From positions 1,078,438 through 1,142,437 of the forward strand of contig NZ_LT629969.1 in NCBI RefSeq assembly GCF_900104665.1: DNA of 64,000 nucleotides. Reading direction: 5' to 3'. Both the position numbers and the translations under genes were made by a program. Of the stretch, positions 44,448 through 54,213 are shown in pieces. Origin of the DNA: Traorella massiliensis. GTDB lineage: Bacteria > Bacillota_I > Bacilli_A > Erysipelotrichales > Erysipelotrichaceae. Numbering within the stretch: the stretch's first letter is position 1; the number at the start of each line of letters is the position of its first letter. The notes beneath the pieces are model-generated. The model saw only the letters and a program-made list of their open reading frames with translations. It searched no databases and was not told the DNA's origin.

Positions 44448-46322
44448 TCACTCCGTAATCATTATATCAAATTCTCCACTAGATGTTCTAATAAAATGAA
44501 CATTTAGAAAACTTTTTATCGTAATAGCTCCATTTAAAGAGGTTACAAAAGGTTTTACATTATATTTTGTTAACACATCGAGCACTTCTTCATGTGGATG
44601 TCCATAACGATTATTTCTGCCTGCACTAATAAGTGCATAAGAAGGCTGGATCATTTGAATAAATAAAGGATCTGTAGAAGTCTTGCTTCCATGATGCCCC
44701 ACCTTTAAAACATCACACTCTAATGCATACTCCATCACAATTTCTTTTTCAACACTTTTAGAAGCATCTCCCATAAAACAATAATCGAGTTTTCCTATAG
44801 AACTAAAATAAACCAAAGAATCATCATTATCATCACCATGATTAGAATGATTTAAAGAAATCAAAGACAGAAGGTTGGATTCAATATCCTGATGATCCTC
44901 TATCACATCATATACTTTAAACTGTTCAAGAAAAGCTTCTTTTCCACCATTATGATCACTATCCTGGTGGGTAAAGATGAGCGTATCAATATGATAAACA
45001 CCAATAGAGTGAAGGTACTCAACGACCCTTTCCTCTTTATTCAAAGGTATATCAATCAAAATATTATTCAAGTGAAAAGGTGCCTGTATCAGAATAGAAT
45101 CCCCCTGTCCTACATTGATCATCGTTACTTGATAAAAAGGATTGAAATAACTTTGTAAAGGGATATAAAGTAAAACTAAAGAATGCATGAAAGATTTTTG
45201 TTGATGAATCATCTGAAAAAAAAGATACAGAAAAAAGATGATCAGCCACATAGGAATTGAACCATGTAATACAAATGAAGAAAATAATTGTGACATCGGA
45301 TTTACAAGCATAACTGCATATTGAACCAATGGAAAAGATATAAAAAGCTGTACTAAAGCAATTACTAACATTCCTGCTCCTAGTTTTTGAAAGAATGGGA
45401 AAAAGAAAATAGAAAAAGGCTGACACTTCGATGTTTTAAGAAATTGTAGAAAGATTAAAAATATATATGAAGCTTTCTTTCGATTCTTACTATTTGTAAA
45501 AACATAAATCAAACCCAAACAATAAGGAATCAAAAAACTCAGAGAAAAAACACAGCTGGGATCGAAACACATACATAATAAATATTGTAATCCTAAGCGA
45601 TCCTTATAAGATCGATCCTTAAAGATGATCTTTGTGATATTACCGCTAATGATACGAAATAATGCAAATTTAAAAGGAAATAAAAAACCAAACAAGCCTA
45701 CAAATAAAGAAGAGAGTCCTAACGCAAAAGACATGTTACAAAACCCTAAGAAAAGCTGAGAAAACGCTTGATTCAAATATGAAAAATGTAAACCTGCAGA
45801 ATAGATCATATCATATTCTCCAAACTGATAAAAAATACGTAAAAGTATCGATGAAATCGCTTCGTCCATCATCATTATTTTCTCATACATCTTCCTTCGA
45901 ATAGAATTCTTTTTTATGATTTGGGCATTTTCATAATAACGATCAATATTTTTTTGACTCATATAGTTTTGAAAATTAAAAAGATTAAAATTTGAATCAG
46001 CTTCAATTGGTTTGGATTCACCTTCAACGATCACTTCTTCATTTTCAAAGTAAATTTCATCTGTATAAATCAAAACTTTTTGATGATTTACACTGGCAAT
46101 AACATAGTTTTCATGTGTTTCTATAACACAATTATCACGAATACAAAAATTTGAGAAAGAAAACAAATATAAAATAATCATAAAAATAATATATGGAATC
46201 GAAAAGCGACGTGTATAAAATTGATAGTATGTAAAAAAAAGAAGAAAAATGATAAGTAATAATAAGTTTTTACAGTTCAAAAGCAAAAAAGAAATCATGC
46301 TTAATAATAAGAAATCTTTCAT
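44448..46322 (-). CDS. comEC: Competence protein ComEC, DNA uptake channel
   Basis: A 624-aa polytopic protein. The order is N-terminal membrane helices with an OB-like loop, a competence domain of many helices (about 170-390), and a C-terminal metallo-beta-lactamase-like domain with NVGQGDSILIQ and FTHQDSDHNGG. It forms the channel for single-stranded DNA. It is shorter than Bacillus ComEC (776 aa), mainly in loops. It overlaps comEA by 4 bp. Confidence 0.9.
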   Translation of the reverse strand: MKDFLLLSMISFLLLNCKNLLLLIIFLLFFTYYQFYTRRFSIPYIIFMIILYLFSFSNFCIRDNCVIETHENYVIASVNHQKVLIYTDEIYFENEEVIVEGESKPIEADSNFNLFNFQNYMSQKNIDRYYENAQIIKKNSIRRKMYEKIMMMDEAISSILLRIFYQFGEYDMIYSAGLHFSYLNQAFSQLFLGFCNMSFALGLSSLFVGLFGFLFPFKFALFRIISGNITKIIFKDRSYKDRLGLQYLLCMCFDPSCVFSLSFLIPYCLGLIYVFTNSKNRKKASYIFLIFLQFLKTSKCQPFSIFFFPFFQKLGAGMLVIALVQLFISFPLVQYAVMLVNPMSQLFSSFVLHGSIPMWLIIFFLYLFFQMIHQQKSFMHSLVLLYIPLQSYFNPFYQVTMINVGQGDSILIQAPFHLNNILIDIPLNKEERVVEYLHSIGVYHIDTLIFTHQDSDHNGGKEAFLEQFKVYDVIEDHQDIESNLLSLISLNHSNHGDDNDDSLVYFSSIGKLDYCFMGDASKSVEKEIVMEYALECDVLKVGHHGSKTSTDPLFIQMIQPSYALISAGRNNRYGHPHEEVLDVLTKYNVKPFVTSLNGAITIKSFLNVHFIRTSSGEFDIMITE

Positions 46323-46789
46323 AAAGCAATCTGTTCCTTGATCTTCTCAAAAATCTTAGGTCCGATTCCCTTGACATTCATAATTTCTTCAATTGACTGG
46401 AAGCTATGTTCCTTACGATATTCAATAATACGGCTGGCTTTAGTTTCACCTATTCCATTTAAGGTCATCAATTCTTCCAGTGAAGCACTATTAATAGATA
46501 TTTTTTTTATTTCCGCAACTTCTGGAATAATAATCACATCAAGATGTTGAATGGTACGAAGGAGTGAAAGTGAACTTATATCCGCCTTTGTACTTAATCC
46601 TCCTGCTTTTTCTATAAGACTTTCTAAAGTTTCATCAGCTTCAATTTCATAGATGCCCGGATGAATCACCTCACCTCGGATTTCCGCATAATATTCATTT
46701 TTTTTCTGAATTGCAAGATCACTATTTCCTAATTGCAGATATACTCCTATTATTATTAAAATTAAAAGAATAGACAGTGATTTTTTCAT
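46319..46789 (-). CDS. comEA: Competence protein ComEA, DNA receptor
   Basis: A 156-aa protein with an N-terminal membrane anchor, an SLBB-like segment (IRGEVIHPGIYEIEADETL) and a C-terminal helix-hairpin-helix DNA-binding domain (INSASLEELMTLNGIGETKA and VKGIGPKIFEKI). It binds DNA outside the membrane and passes it to ComEC. Intact comEA and comEC suggest possible natural competence. Confidence 0.93.
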   Translation of the reverse strand: MKKSLSILLILIIIGVYLQLGNSDLAIQKKNEYYAEIRGEVIHPGIYEIEADETLESLIEKAGGLSTKADISSLSLLRTIQHLDVIIIPEVAEIKKISINSASLEELMTLNGIGETKASRIIEYRKEHSFQSIEEIMNVKGIGPKIFEKIKEQIAL

Positions 46790-46841
46790 AAAACACCCCC
46801 TACTCTTATATATCCATTAAAATCAGAAATTTCCAAAAAAA

Positions 46842-46860
46842 AATAGAGAAAATCTCTATT
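46842..46860 (-). terminator. Intrinsic terminator of greA
   Basis: AATAGAGA and TCTCTATT pair around a TTT loop followed by nine T. It overlaps the greA stop codon. Confidence 0.8.
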
Positions 46861-47338
46861 TTATTTCAAGAATTTTTACTTTATAAGGTTCTTCGATCTG
46901 TGTGACTGTCGGTGTATCTCCAACCTTTGAATCTAACAGTGCAATTGCAAGCGGTGTTAGATTTGAAAGCTTGCCGTTTAATGGGTCAGCTTCTACCGAA
47001 CCAACGATCGTATAAACTTCCTCAGTATTTGATTCCATATCTAAAATTCTTACAGTTGAACCTAATTTAACCGTTTTCTTTGATTTTTTAGAATCTTTAT
47101 CATCAATGATTTGAGCATTTGCGATCATGCTTTCAAGATCACGGATACGTGCTTCTACACGAGCCTGTCTTTCTCTTGCAGCATCATAATCAGCATTTTC
47201 ACTCAAGTCACCCTGTGCACGTGCTTCCTGTAATTCACGAATAACATCCTGACGTACTTCATGAAGCATATGATCCAGTTCATTGACCAGTTCCTGATAA
47301 CCTTCTTTTGTAACAACTGTCTTTTCTTCCTGAGCCAT
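46856..47338 (-). CDS. greA: Transcription elongation factor GreA
   Basis: A 160-aa factor that reactivates backtracked RNA polymerase. It has the N-terminal coiled coil with the acidic tip DLSENADYDAARE and the C-terminal FKBP-like domain. AAGGAGTG decides the start at 47338. It follows udk, as in Bacillus. Confidence 0.95.
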   Translation of the reverse strand: MAQEEKTVVTKEGYQELVNELDHMLHEVRQDVIRELQEARAQGDLSENADYDAARERQARVEARIRDLESMIANAQIIDDKDSKKSKKTVKLGSTVRILDMESNTEEVYTIVGSVEADPLNGKLSNLTPLAIALLDSKVGDTPTVTQIEEPYKVKILEIK

Positions 47339-47366
47339 TGTTATCACTCCTTTTTTATCCTCGATA

Positions 47367-47999
47367 TTATAACATATTCGCCTGAATAATACTACTAATT
47401 TTTGTTGTCAGCAAATCAATGGCGACCTGATTATGACCACCCTCTAATATAATGATATCTGCATATTTTTTACTAGGTTCCACAAATGTATTATGCATTG
47501 CTTTAACCGTCTGTGTATACTGCGTAATGACCGAATCAAGCGTTCTGCCTCTTTTCTTGACATCACGTACAAGACGACGGATAAAACGTGTATCTGCATC
47601 TGTATCAACAAATACTCGAATATCACATAAATTACGAATTGCCTCGTCTTCCAAGATAAATAAACCTTCGATAACGATTACATCACTTGGCATGATCCTC
47701 TCTGTTACATTGCTTCGTGTATGATTCACAAAGTCATAAGTAGGTTTGTCTACCGGAATACCATTGCAAAGCTGATGCAATTGTTCAATAAATAAATCAT
47801 TATCAAACGCAAAAGGATGATCATAATTAGTCTGAATACGCTCTTCCATGCTTAAATGAGATTGATCTTTATAATAATCATCCTGACGAATGATCGTTAC
47901 TGAATTTTCATTTTCAAATTGTTCTTTTAATTTTTTGGAGATCGTCGATTTTCCGGATGCACTCCCGCCGGCAATCCCAATAATCGTTGTTTTCTTCAT
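47367..47999 (-). CDS. udk: Uridine kinase
   Basis: A 210-aa P-loop kinase phosphorylating uridine and cytidine. Walker A is GGSASGKSTISK; the substrate segment YDHPFAFD and the R-rich lid (TRFIRRLVRDVKKRGR) are typical. Confidence 0.95.
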   Translation of the reverse strand: MKKTTIIGIAGGSASGKSTISKKLKEQFENENSVTIIRQDDYYKDQSHLSMEERIQTNYDHPFAFDNDLFIEQLHQLCNGIPVDKPTYDFVNHTRSNVTERIMPSDVIVIEGLFILEDEAIRNLCDIRVFVDTDADTRFIRRLVRDVKKRGRTLDSVITQYTQTVKAMHNTFVEPSKKYADIIILEGGHNQVAIDLLTTKISSIIQANML

Positions 48000-48007
48000 A
48001 TTGTCTC

Positions 48008-49057
48008 CTATTTCAAATATTTTTCAACATTAGCGAGATGCTCTTCATATGTTTTTGCGGGAATCAATTTTTGATCACCATAAACATCAGAAATAAAATA
48101 GTAATATTCCGTATCAGCCGGATGCAACACTGCATTTAATGCATCTAAAGAGGGGTTATTCACAGGCCCAACCGGTAAACCGTCATAAAGGTATGTATTA
48201 TACGGGCTCTCAATATCCGGGTTGGTTTCACAATCCTGGAAATCATTAAATTCATCATAAAGTGCATAACATACAGTAACACTTGATTCCATCTTCATAC
48301 CAGCTTCAAAACGATTTGTAAAGACACTGGCAATGATCGGCATATCATCCGGATTTCCGGATTCAAACTGAACAACGCTGGCAAAAGTTACTAATTCATG
48401 AACACTATAATCCGAAGCTTCAATATCTTCCTTCAACGATTGATAAATCGTATCAAAGCCATCTAAAAGACGCAGCGTTACTTCTCTAGCAGTCGTATCA
48501 CGATAAATAAAATAAGAATTTGGATAAAGATAGCCTTCCAGTTTTACATGATAGGCATCATTCAAGATGCTTTCATCCAAGAATTCATATTTATCAATCA
48601 TTTCCCTTAAAAAGGTCTCATCATTCCATAAATCAAGACATTCCTGAGCTGATACATTCGTCAGTTCTTCGATCTTAGCAGCAATATCCTTGGACCAAAG
48701 TCCTTCCGGAATGGTCATCAGCACTTCATCACTTTCGGCATTTGATGCATCATTGATGTAAGTAAGCACTTCTTCACTGCTCCATGATGAATCTAAAATA
48801 TATACACCTGCTTTAATATTAGATAAATTTTTTAGACGCATCAAAAGGCGGGAAAAAAATGAATTTTTAATAACTCCCTGTTCCTGTAACTGATCCAGAA
48901 TCGTATTAGGTGCTGTATTTTCCGCAACATTAAAGGTTATTTGATTAGATTCTGATGTAAGTGGTGATACGGAAGAGCGATAGACCATAAAAAATCCTCC
49001 GACTGCGATAACAATGACCGCAGCAATAGCGATAATGATCTTATAACTCTTCTTCAT
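48008..49057 (-). CDS. mltG: Endolytic murein transglycosylase MltG
   Basis: A 349-aa membrane-anchored enzyme (YceG-like) that cuts nascent glycan strands. An N-terminal membrane helix is followed by a LysM-like segment and the YceG domain ending in AVLHPADTEYYYFI. In the active-site stretch the usual VEKET reads VQFES, so one of the two glutamates is replaced. The start at 49057 follows AGGTG within the upstream gene. Confidence 0.9.
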   Translation of the reverse strand: MKKSYKIIIAIAAVIVIAVGGFFMVYRSSVSPLTSESNQITFNVAENTAPNTILDQLQEQGVIKNSFFSRLLMRLKNLSNIKAGVYILDSSWSSEEVLTYINDASNAESDEVLMTIPEGLWSKDIAAKIEELTNVSAQECLDLWNDETFLREMIDKYEFLDESILNDAYHVKLEGYLYPNSYFIYRDTTAREVTLRLLDGFDTIYQSLKEDIEASDYSVHELVTFASVVQFESGNPDDMPIIASVFTNRFEAGMKMESSVTVCYALYDEFNDFQDCETNPDIESPYNTYLYDGLPVGPVNNPSLDALNAVLHPADTEYYYFISDVYGDQKLIPAKTYEEHLANVEKYLK

Positions 49058-49289
49058 TGAAAGCACCTAAGACCTCTTCCACCATTTCCCATTCGCTCTC
49101 AGATTCAATTGGCAGAAGATTTCCTTCGTCATCATAGCAGGATGCAAATACTTCTCCGCTGTCATCATTAGGATCAACAAATACTACATACTGTTTTCCC
49201 ATTTCTTCATTTGCGAAAGTAAATAAGATTTCCATCGCCACTTCTTTACCATTTTCATCTTTTACATAAAGTGTATTTGAATCTAACAT
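49041..49289 (-). CDS. yrzB: DUF1292 acidic protein, YrzB-like
   Basis: An 82-aa acidic protein with the DUF1292 pattern (FANEEMGKQYVVFVDP, then YDDEGNLLPIESESEWEMVEEVL). Function unknown. It overlaps mltG by 17 bp and lies after ruvX, the Bacillus yrrK-yrzB-yrrL order. Confidence 0.85.
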   Translation of the reverse strand: MLDSNTLYVKDENGKEVAMEILFTFANEEMGKQYVVFVDPNDDSGEVFASCYDDEGNLLPIESESEWEMVEEVLGAFNEEEL

Positions 49290-49308
49290 AAATCCTCCTT
49301 ATAAATAA

Positions 49309-49324
49309 AGGGCATAAATGCCCT
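49309..49324 (-). terminator. Small hairpin after ruvX
   Basis: AGGGCA and TGCCCT form a six-pair stem with TTTA loop, followed by TTATTTAT. The weak T-tract suggests partial termination or RNA stabilisation between ruvX and yrzB. Confidence 0.4.
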
Positions 49325-49736
49325 AATTCTGACTATCCAAATAATTCTGCAGGATACCCACTGCTGCCATCTGATCAATGACCTGTTTACGCTTTTTACG
49401 TGAAACATCAGCAGATATTAATATACGATTAGCGGCAACCGTCGTTAATCTCTCATCCCGCAAAACAACTTCTAAGCCCATTTCTTCCAGTCGTTTTTTA
49501 AAGGCAATCGAAATCTCACCGCGAATTCCTACATCACCATTCATATGTTTGGGTAATCCAAGCACAATCTTTTTTATTTGAAACTCTTTAAGATATGTTT
49601 CAAGCTGTTTGAGACAGTTCTCATAATCATCTTCATCAAAACGAATCGTTGCCACTGGACGGGCAATCATCCCCATGACATCACTTACCGCAACACCACA
49701 GGTCCTGCTACCCAGATCTAATCCCAGAATTCTCAT
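49323..49736 (-). CDS. ruvX: Holliday junction resolvase-like RuvX (YqgF)
   Basis: A 137-aa RNase H-fold nuclease. Catalytic Asp lies in LGLDLGSRTCGVA, with GLPKHMNGD, DERLTT and the final IDQMAAV Asp. The family acts in pre-16S rRNA maturation and possibly DNA junction cutting. Overlaps ireB by 4 bp. Confidence 0.92.
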   Translation of the reverse strand: MRILGLDLGSRTCGVAVSDVMGMIARPVATIRFDEDDYENCLKQLETYLKEFQIKKIVLGLPKHMNGDVGIRGEISIAFKKRLEEMGLEVVLRDERLTTVAANRILISADVSRKKRKQVIDQMAAVGILQNYLDSQN

Positions 49737-49996
49737 TTTTCGATTGATTCCAAATAAGCGCGAACCATTTCTTCAATGATCTCATAGCGCTCAACATTCT
49801 GAATAATTGAACGGGCATTCTGATGACTCGAGATATAGGCAGGATCGTTTGAAATCAGATATCCCGCTAGCTGATTTACAGAATTATACCCTCTTTCTTT
49901 GAGCGCATTGTCAACAAGCCGTACAATATGACGAATATTTTCACGACGCATATCCTCCGACTTGAAAGCCATTGTTTCTGTTACATCTTTTTTCAT
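49733..49996 (-). CDS. IreB/YrzL family regulator
   Basis: An 87-aa DUF965 protein with the family core GYNSVNQLAGYLISNDPAYI. Enterococcal IreB is phosphorylated by the PASTA kinase IreK on N-terminal threonines; two candidate Thr occur in VTETMAF. It lies between alaS and ruvX as Bacillus yrzL does. Confidence 0.9.
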   Translation of the reverse strand: MKKDVTETMAFKSEDMRRENIRHIVRLVDNALKERGYNSVNQLAGYLISNDPAYISSHQNARSIIQNVERYEIIEEMVRAYLESIEK

Positions 49997-50042
49997 AAAC
50001 TATCCTCTCCTTTCCTTTATTTTAAACTAATTAGTATCAAAT

Positions 50043-52673
50043 TTAAACCCCTAAACCAAGATTATTTTTAATAGTTTGGATTGCATCGTCCAAAGCAAGG
50101 CAGTTTTTACCGCCACCTTGAGCTAAATCAGGCTTGCCGCCACCTTTTCCATCACACACGCTAGCTGCACTGCGAATCAGATTTCCACAATGAACTCCCA
50201 TTGAAACTGCCTTTTTAGAAGCTTTTGCGACAAATACTAATTTATTATCACAAACACCACCTATGAATACAACGCCCTCTTTCATGTGATCCAAAAGTGA
50301 TGAAGCCATATTTTTCATGGCGTTGCCATCAAGATCGTTCATGATCTTCACTAGATATTTCATACCTTCTTTTTCTACAGCTTCATTAGCAATCTCACTT
50401 GCCTTTGCATTTAAAAGCTGAGCATTTAAATCCGCACACTGTTTCTGCAGATGATTCTTTTCATCCAATAACTGAGCTGTTTTATTAGATACTTGAGAAA
50501 TACCATTAAGTTTCAGCAGTTGTGCAATCTCCTTCAATGTATCTTCATAAGCACTGAATGCTTCATATGCGGCATAACCTGTCTTTCCAACAATTCTTCG
50601 AACACCTGAACCGATACTTTCTTCACTTTCTATCTTGAAAATACCTAGCTCTGAAGTATTGTGTACATGACAGCCACCACAGAATTCTTTTGATACATCT
50701 CCCATGCTTACAACACGAACGACATCGCCATATTTTTCATCAAATAAAGCTGTGGCATTCGTCTTCTTAGCATCTTCTAAATTCATCAATTCAATCACTA
50801 CATCATTACGCTGGGCAATGAATTGATTTACTAGATTCTCAACTTCCTTCAACTGCTGATCACTGATTTTTTCAAAATGAGTGAAGTCAAAACGCACATA
50901 TTCATCACTGACAAAACTTCCAGCCTGTGATACATGATCTCCTAAAACTAATTTTAAAGCACTTTGTAAGAGATGACATGCCGAGTGATTACAAGTCGTC
51001 ATCTTACGTTTTTGAACATGAATCATTCCTTTTACAGTATCACCTATACTAATTTTTCCTTCTTTTACGACAATATGATGCAAAGGCTGACCATGAGGTG
51101 CCTTTTTCACATCCGTAACGTTGCAGCTGAAAGAATCATTTTCAAGTATTCCTGTATCTGCTACCTGTCCGCCGCTTTCTGCGTAGAAACAGGTACTTGC
51201 AAGAATCACATCGCCTTCATCTTCAATAGAGTCACATTTTTTACCATCCTTGAAACAAGCTACTACCTGGCTTTCACATTCAAAATGATCATAGCCAATA
51301 AATTCTGAAGCAACAGTGCAATCCATAAGATCTGCTGACTGTGATTTCATCGATTCAGAAGTATCTCTGCTGGAACGAGCACGTTCACGCTGCTTTTCCA
51401 TTTCTTTTTCAAAACCTTCATGATCGACACTAAAACCATCTTCCTGTGCCATTTCACAAGTCAATTCAAATGGGAAGCCATACGTATCATACAATTTGAA
51501 AGCTACGCTTCCTTCAATGACCTTATCCTTTGAAGAAGCCATCACATCTTTCATCAGCTTCTCACCTTCACTTAGGGTTGCGTGGAATCTTTCTTCCTCA
51601 GCTTTTACAAGTTTTTGAATATATTCACATTTATCAATTAAATAAGGATAAAAATCCTTCATGATATCAACTACGACAGGAACTAAATCATACATGAATG
51701 ATCCTTCGATCTTCAATTTCTTTCCATAACGAACAGCTCTTCTCAAAACACGTCTTAATACATAACCACGTCCTTCATTTGAGAACAATGCTCCATCTGC
51801 CAATGCAAATGTAACTGTACGAATATGATCGGCAATAACACGATAAGCCATTTTATGTTCACCCTCATAAGGATACTTCGCAATCTTCTCAGTAGCATGT
51901 ATGATTGGTAAAAACAAATCTGTATCAAAATTAGTTTCACCACCCTGTACCAAAGAAACTAAACGTTCAAGGCCCATACCAGTATCAATATTTTTTTGTG
52001 GAAGTTCTTTATATTCACTGCGTGGTACACCTGTTTTCGCATCATATTGTGAAAATACGACATTCCAGACTTCAATATAACGGTCATTTTCCATTTCCTC
52101 AAAGAAAAGACGTTCTCCCAATCCTTCTGGATCATACTCTTCTCCACGATCATAAAAGATCTCTGTATCAGGTCCGCAAGGTCCTTCACCGATTTCCCAG
52201 AAATTATCATCAGTTTTTAGAATATGTGAAGGATCTACATGACATACCTCTGTCCAAATACGATAAGATTCTGTATCGTCTGTATACACTGACACGTAAA
52301 GCTTTTCTTTTGGAAATCCGATCCATTTTTCATCAGTCAAAAATTCCCATGCATAAGGAATGGCCTCATCACGGAAATAATCTCCGATTGAAAAATTACC
52401 AAGCATTTCAAAGAATGTATGATGGCGAGCTGTTTTCCCTACATTTTCTATATCATTCGTACGAATTGATTTTTGCGCATTTGCAATACGATTACATTTT
52501 GGTTTTTCCGTACCATCAAAATATTTCTTTAAAGCTGCTACTCCGGCATTGATCCAAAGCAAAGTTGGATCATTGTGCGGAACTAAACTTGCACCGGGTT
52601 CTATCATGTGTCCCTTGCTTTTAAAATAGTCCAAAAATAATTGACGAATCTGATTACCTGTTAACTGTTTCAT
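50043..52673 (-). CDS. alaS: Alanyl-tRNA synthetase
   Basis: An 876-aa class II synthetase. It shows the N-terminal catalytic core, the editing domain with HSACH and CGGCH zinc ligands, and the C-terminal DHHA1 domain with GGGKPDLAQGGG. The HTATH of most enzymes is HSACH here, still with both His. GGAGGAG precedes the start; a T-box leader controls it. Confidence 0.97.
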   Translation of the reverse strand: MKQLTGNQIRQLFLDYFKSKGHMIEPGASLVPHNDPTLLWINAGVAALKKYFDGTEKPKCNRIANAQKSIRTNDIENVGKTARHHTFFEMLGNFSIGDYFRDEAIPYAWEFLTDEKWIGFPKEKLYVSVYTDDTESYRIWTEVCHVDPSHILKTDDNFWEIGEGPCGPDTEIFYDRGEEYDPEGLGERLFFEEMENDRYIEVWNVVFSQYDAKTGVPRSEYKELPQKNIDTGMGLERLVSLVQGGETNFDTDLFLPIIHATEKIAKYPYEGEHKMAYRVIADHIRTVTFALADGALFSNEGRGYVLRRVLRRAVRYGKKLKIEGSFMYDLVPVVVDIMKDFYPYLIDKCEYIQKLVKAEEERFHATLSEGEKLMKDVMASSKDKVIEGSVAFKLYDTYGFPFELTCEMAQEDGFSVDHEGFEKEMEKQRERARSSRDTSESMKSQSADLMDCTVASEFIGYDHFECESQVVACFKDGKKCDSIEDEGDVILASTCFYAESGGQVADTGILENDSFSCNVTDVKKAPHGQPLHHIVVKEGKISIGDTVKGMIHVQKRKMTTCNHSACHLLQSALKLVLGDHVSQAGSFVSDEYVRFDFTHFEKISDQQLKEVENLVNQFIAQRNDVVIELMNLEDAKKTNATALFDEKYGDVVRVVSMGDVSKEFCGGCHVHNTSELGIFKIESEESIGSGVRRIVGKTGYAAYEAFSAYEDTLKEIAQLLKLNGISQVSNKTAQLLDEKNHLQKQCADLNAQLLNAKASEIANEAVEKEGMKYLVKIMNDLDGNAMKNMASSLLDHMKEGVVFIGGVCDNKLVFVAKASKKAVSMGVHCGNLIRSAASVCDGKGGGKPDLAQGGGKNCLALDDAIQTIKNNLGLGV

Positions 52674-52689
52674 TTTCTCTCCTCCAATA

Positions 52690-52890
52690 AAAAAACGTTC
52701 CTGATTCAGGAACGTAATCTCTACGCGGTACCATCCTGATTCATGGGTTTCCCCATGCCCTTGTTTTCCTTAATTAGCGTAAGGCTACGCGCAAACTCCA
52801 AAGCAGCTTCAACCCATATCTTTACAGATTTTCACCAGCCATCTGCTCTCTTGAAAAGAATCTGAGCCTACTCCTCTTTTTCTACATTCA
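52690..52890 (-). promoter_or_regulatory. T-box leader of alaS
   Basis: The minus strand holds the T-box core GGATGGTACCGCG (52719-52731) and a terminator ACGTTCCTGA/TCAGGAACGT with seven T (52687-52713). Stem I has the GCTGGTGAAAATC segment as in the tyrS leader and a GAAGCTGCTTTGG stretch whose GCU is the likely Ala specifier. Uncharged tRNA-Ala would turn alaS on. Confidence 0.92.
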
Positions 52891-52897
52891 CGGGCTG

Positions 52898-52926
52898 ATT
52901 ATACCACAAACTTTTTTACTTCTCAA
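52898..52926 (-). promoter_or_regulatory. Sigma-A promoter of alaS
   Basis: TTGAGA (52921-52926) and TATAAT (52898-52903) on the minus strand, 17 bases apart, just upstream of the T-box and after the AI-2E permease gene. Confidence 0.8.
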
Positions 52927-52947
52927 GTCTGTTTCAAAGCGATTTCT

Positions 52948-53997
52948 TCACTCAGAAGCAATTTTCTCCCATCCACCGACATTTTTGCGATTAAGATACT
53001 CACTGTAGGTAACAAAACACATTTGAAAGATACTAGCGACAATAGGTGATAAAATGACGCCAATTAAACCAAAAAGATATTCATTCACCAATAGAGCTAC
53101 AAACAAAAATAAAGGATGAACCTTCATCGTCTTATTACAGATCCATGCATGAATGATATTACCTTCTAATTGAGAATTAATAAAGATTGCTACAATTAAC
53201 CATATGGTATTTTCACCTGCTAAAAGAAAATGAATCAAAATGATCAAAAGACTTCCAACGATAGCACCCACATATGGAAAAAGATTCAGAAAAGCAAGTA
53301 AGATTGCCAATAAAGGAGCATATGGCGTATGAAAGAAATATAAAATAGCAGTCGTAGTCACGATTACATAAATCATATCTAGTAATGTCGAATGAATATA
53401 TTGACGCAAAATGTTTGAAAAAATTGCATACATATCAAAATATTTTTCATAATCTTTAACATACTTTCTGAATTCATTCGCAATGATATCACTTTCTAAA
53501 GAAATAAAAAAACTAATCATGATCGATAATGTAAAAGTAGTAAGAAAACTTATAAAATTATGTATAAAAGGTACTAATAATTCATATCCATTCATAAGAA
53601 AACCTTGAATCTGATTGGTATCAATGTAATTAAAAATCTGATAGCGCTCCATATAAGCAACTAAAACCGGATACATATCATTGATACTTGCAGCAATGAG
53701 ATCAAAATTTTCAAGGATCAGAAAGAAAATGATCATAAATAAAATCAAAAAAGAAAAAAGAAAGATCAGATATACCAAAATGATATGTAAAAGAGCGTTT
53801 TTCTTCTTTGTAGCGATCAAAGGCTGAAGAAAAAAAGCGATTACACATCCGACCCATAATGGCTTTAAAACAAGTAGAAAGCTATAGATCCATTCTAAAA
53901 TATGAAACTGATTCAATATGAGAATGAAGAGGAAGAAGGAAGCGGTCATATAAAAAAAAGAGGAGGGACTGTTCATGATTGCACGTATTTTTTTCAT
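52948..53997 (-). CDS. AI-2E family permease (YrrI-like)
   Basis: A 349-aa polytopic protein of the AI-2E/UPF0118 family, with about seven to eight membrane helices and the late segment LEGNIIHAWICNKTMKVHPL typical of the family. It lies before alaS like Bacillus yrrI. The substrate is unknown; most family members do not transport AI-2. The only ribosome-site candidate, AGGGG, lies in the 3' arm of the hairpin at 54003-54018. Confidence 0.85.
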   Translation of the reverse strand: MKKIRAIMNSPSSFFYMTASFFLFILILNQFHILEWIYSFLLVLKPLWVGCVIAFFLQPLIATKKKNALLHIILVYLIFLFSFLILFMIIFFLILENFDLIAASINDMYPVLVAYMERYQIFNYIDTNQIQGFLMNGYELLVPFIHNFISFLTTFTLSIMISFFISLESDIIANEFRKYVKDYEKYFDMYAIFSNILRQYIHSTLLDMIYVIVTTTAILYFFHTPYAPLLAILLAFLNLFPYVGAIVGSLLIILIHFLLAGENTIWLIVAIFINSQLEGNIIHAWICNKTMKVHPLFLFVALLVNEYLFGLIGVILSPIVASIFQMCFVTYSEYLNRKNVGGWEKIASE

Positions 53998-54002
53998 ATA
54001 AA

Positions 54003-54018
54003 AACCCCTATTGGGGTT
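54003..54018 (-). terminator. Hairpin with T-run overlapping a ribosome site
   Basis: AACCCC and GGGGTT pair around AATA and are followed by TTTTT. It overlaps the stop codon of the 52-aa gene. The GGGG of the 3' arm is also the only Shine-Dalgarno-like sequence before the permease start at 53997. Confidence 0.6.
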
Positions 54019-54175
54019 AATCTAAATAATCCTGAATATTATGAAGCTGCTTCATCATATTCTTTTTCATACGTTTTGAACGATGACAAAGATCAGATAT
54101 TTCCTCTTCATTGTTGAAACCTACAAGAATGCCTAAGCTAAGACCAAGGGCCAGTCCAAGTAATCCTTTGTTCAT
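54017..54175 (-). CDS. Small membrane protein, 52 aa
   Basis: A short gene encoding MNKGLLGLALGLSLGILVGF, one membrane segment with GxxxG-like spacing, then a charged helical tail (CHRSKRMKKNMMKQLHN). GTGAGGAAAA lies before the ATG. The plan resembles small YtxH-like anchors. It lies between recD2 and the permease gene, where Bacillus also has short genes. Function unknown. Confidence 0.65.
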   Translation of the reverse strand: MNKGLLGLALGLSLGILVGFNNEEEISDLCHRSKRMKKNMMKQLHNIQDYLD

Positions 54176-54213
54176 TTTTCCTCACCTCTACCTTTATTAT
54201 GCCATAAGAAAAA

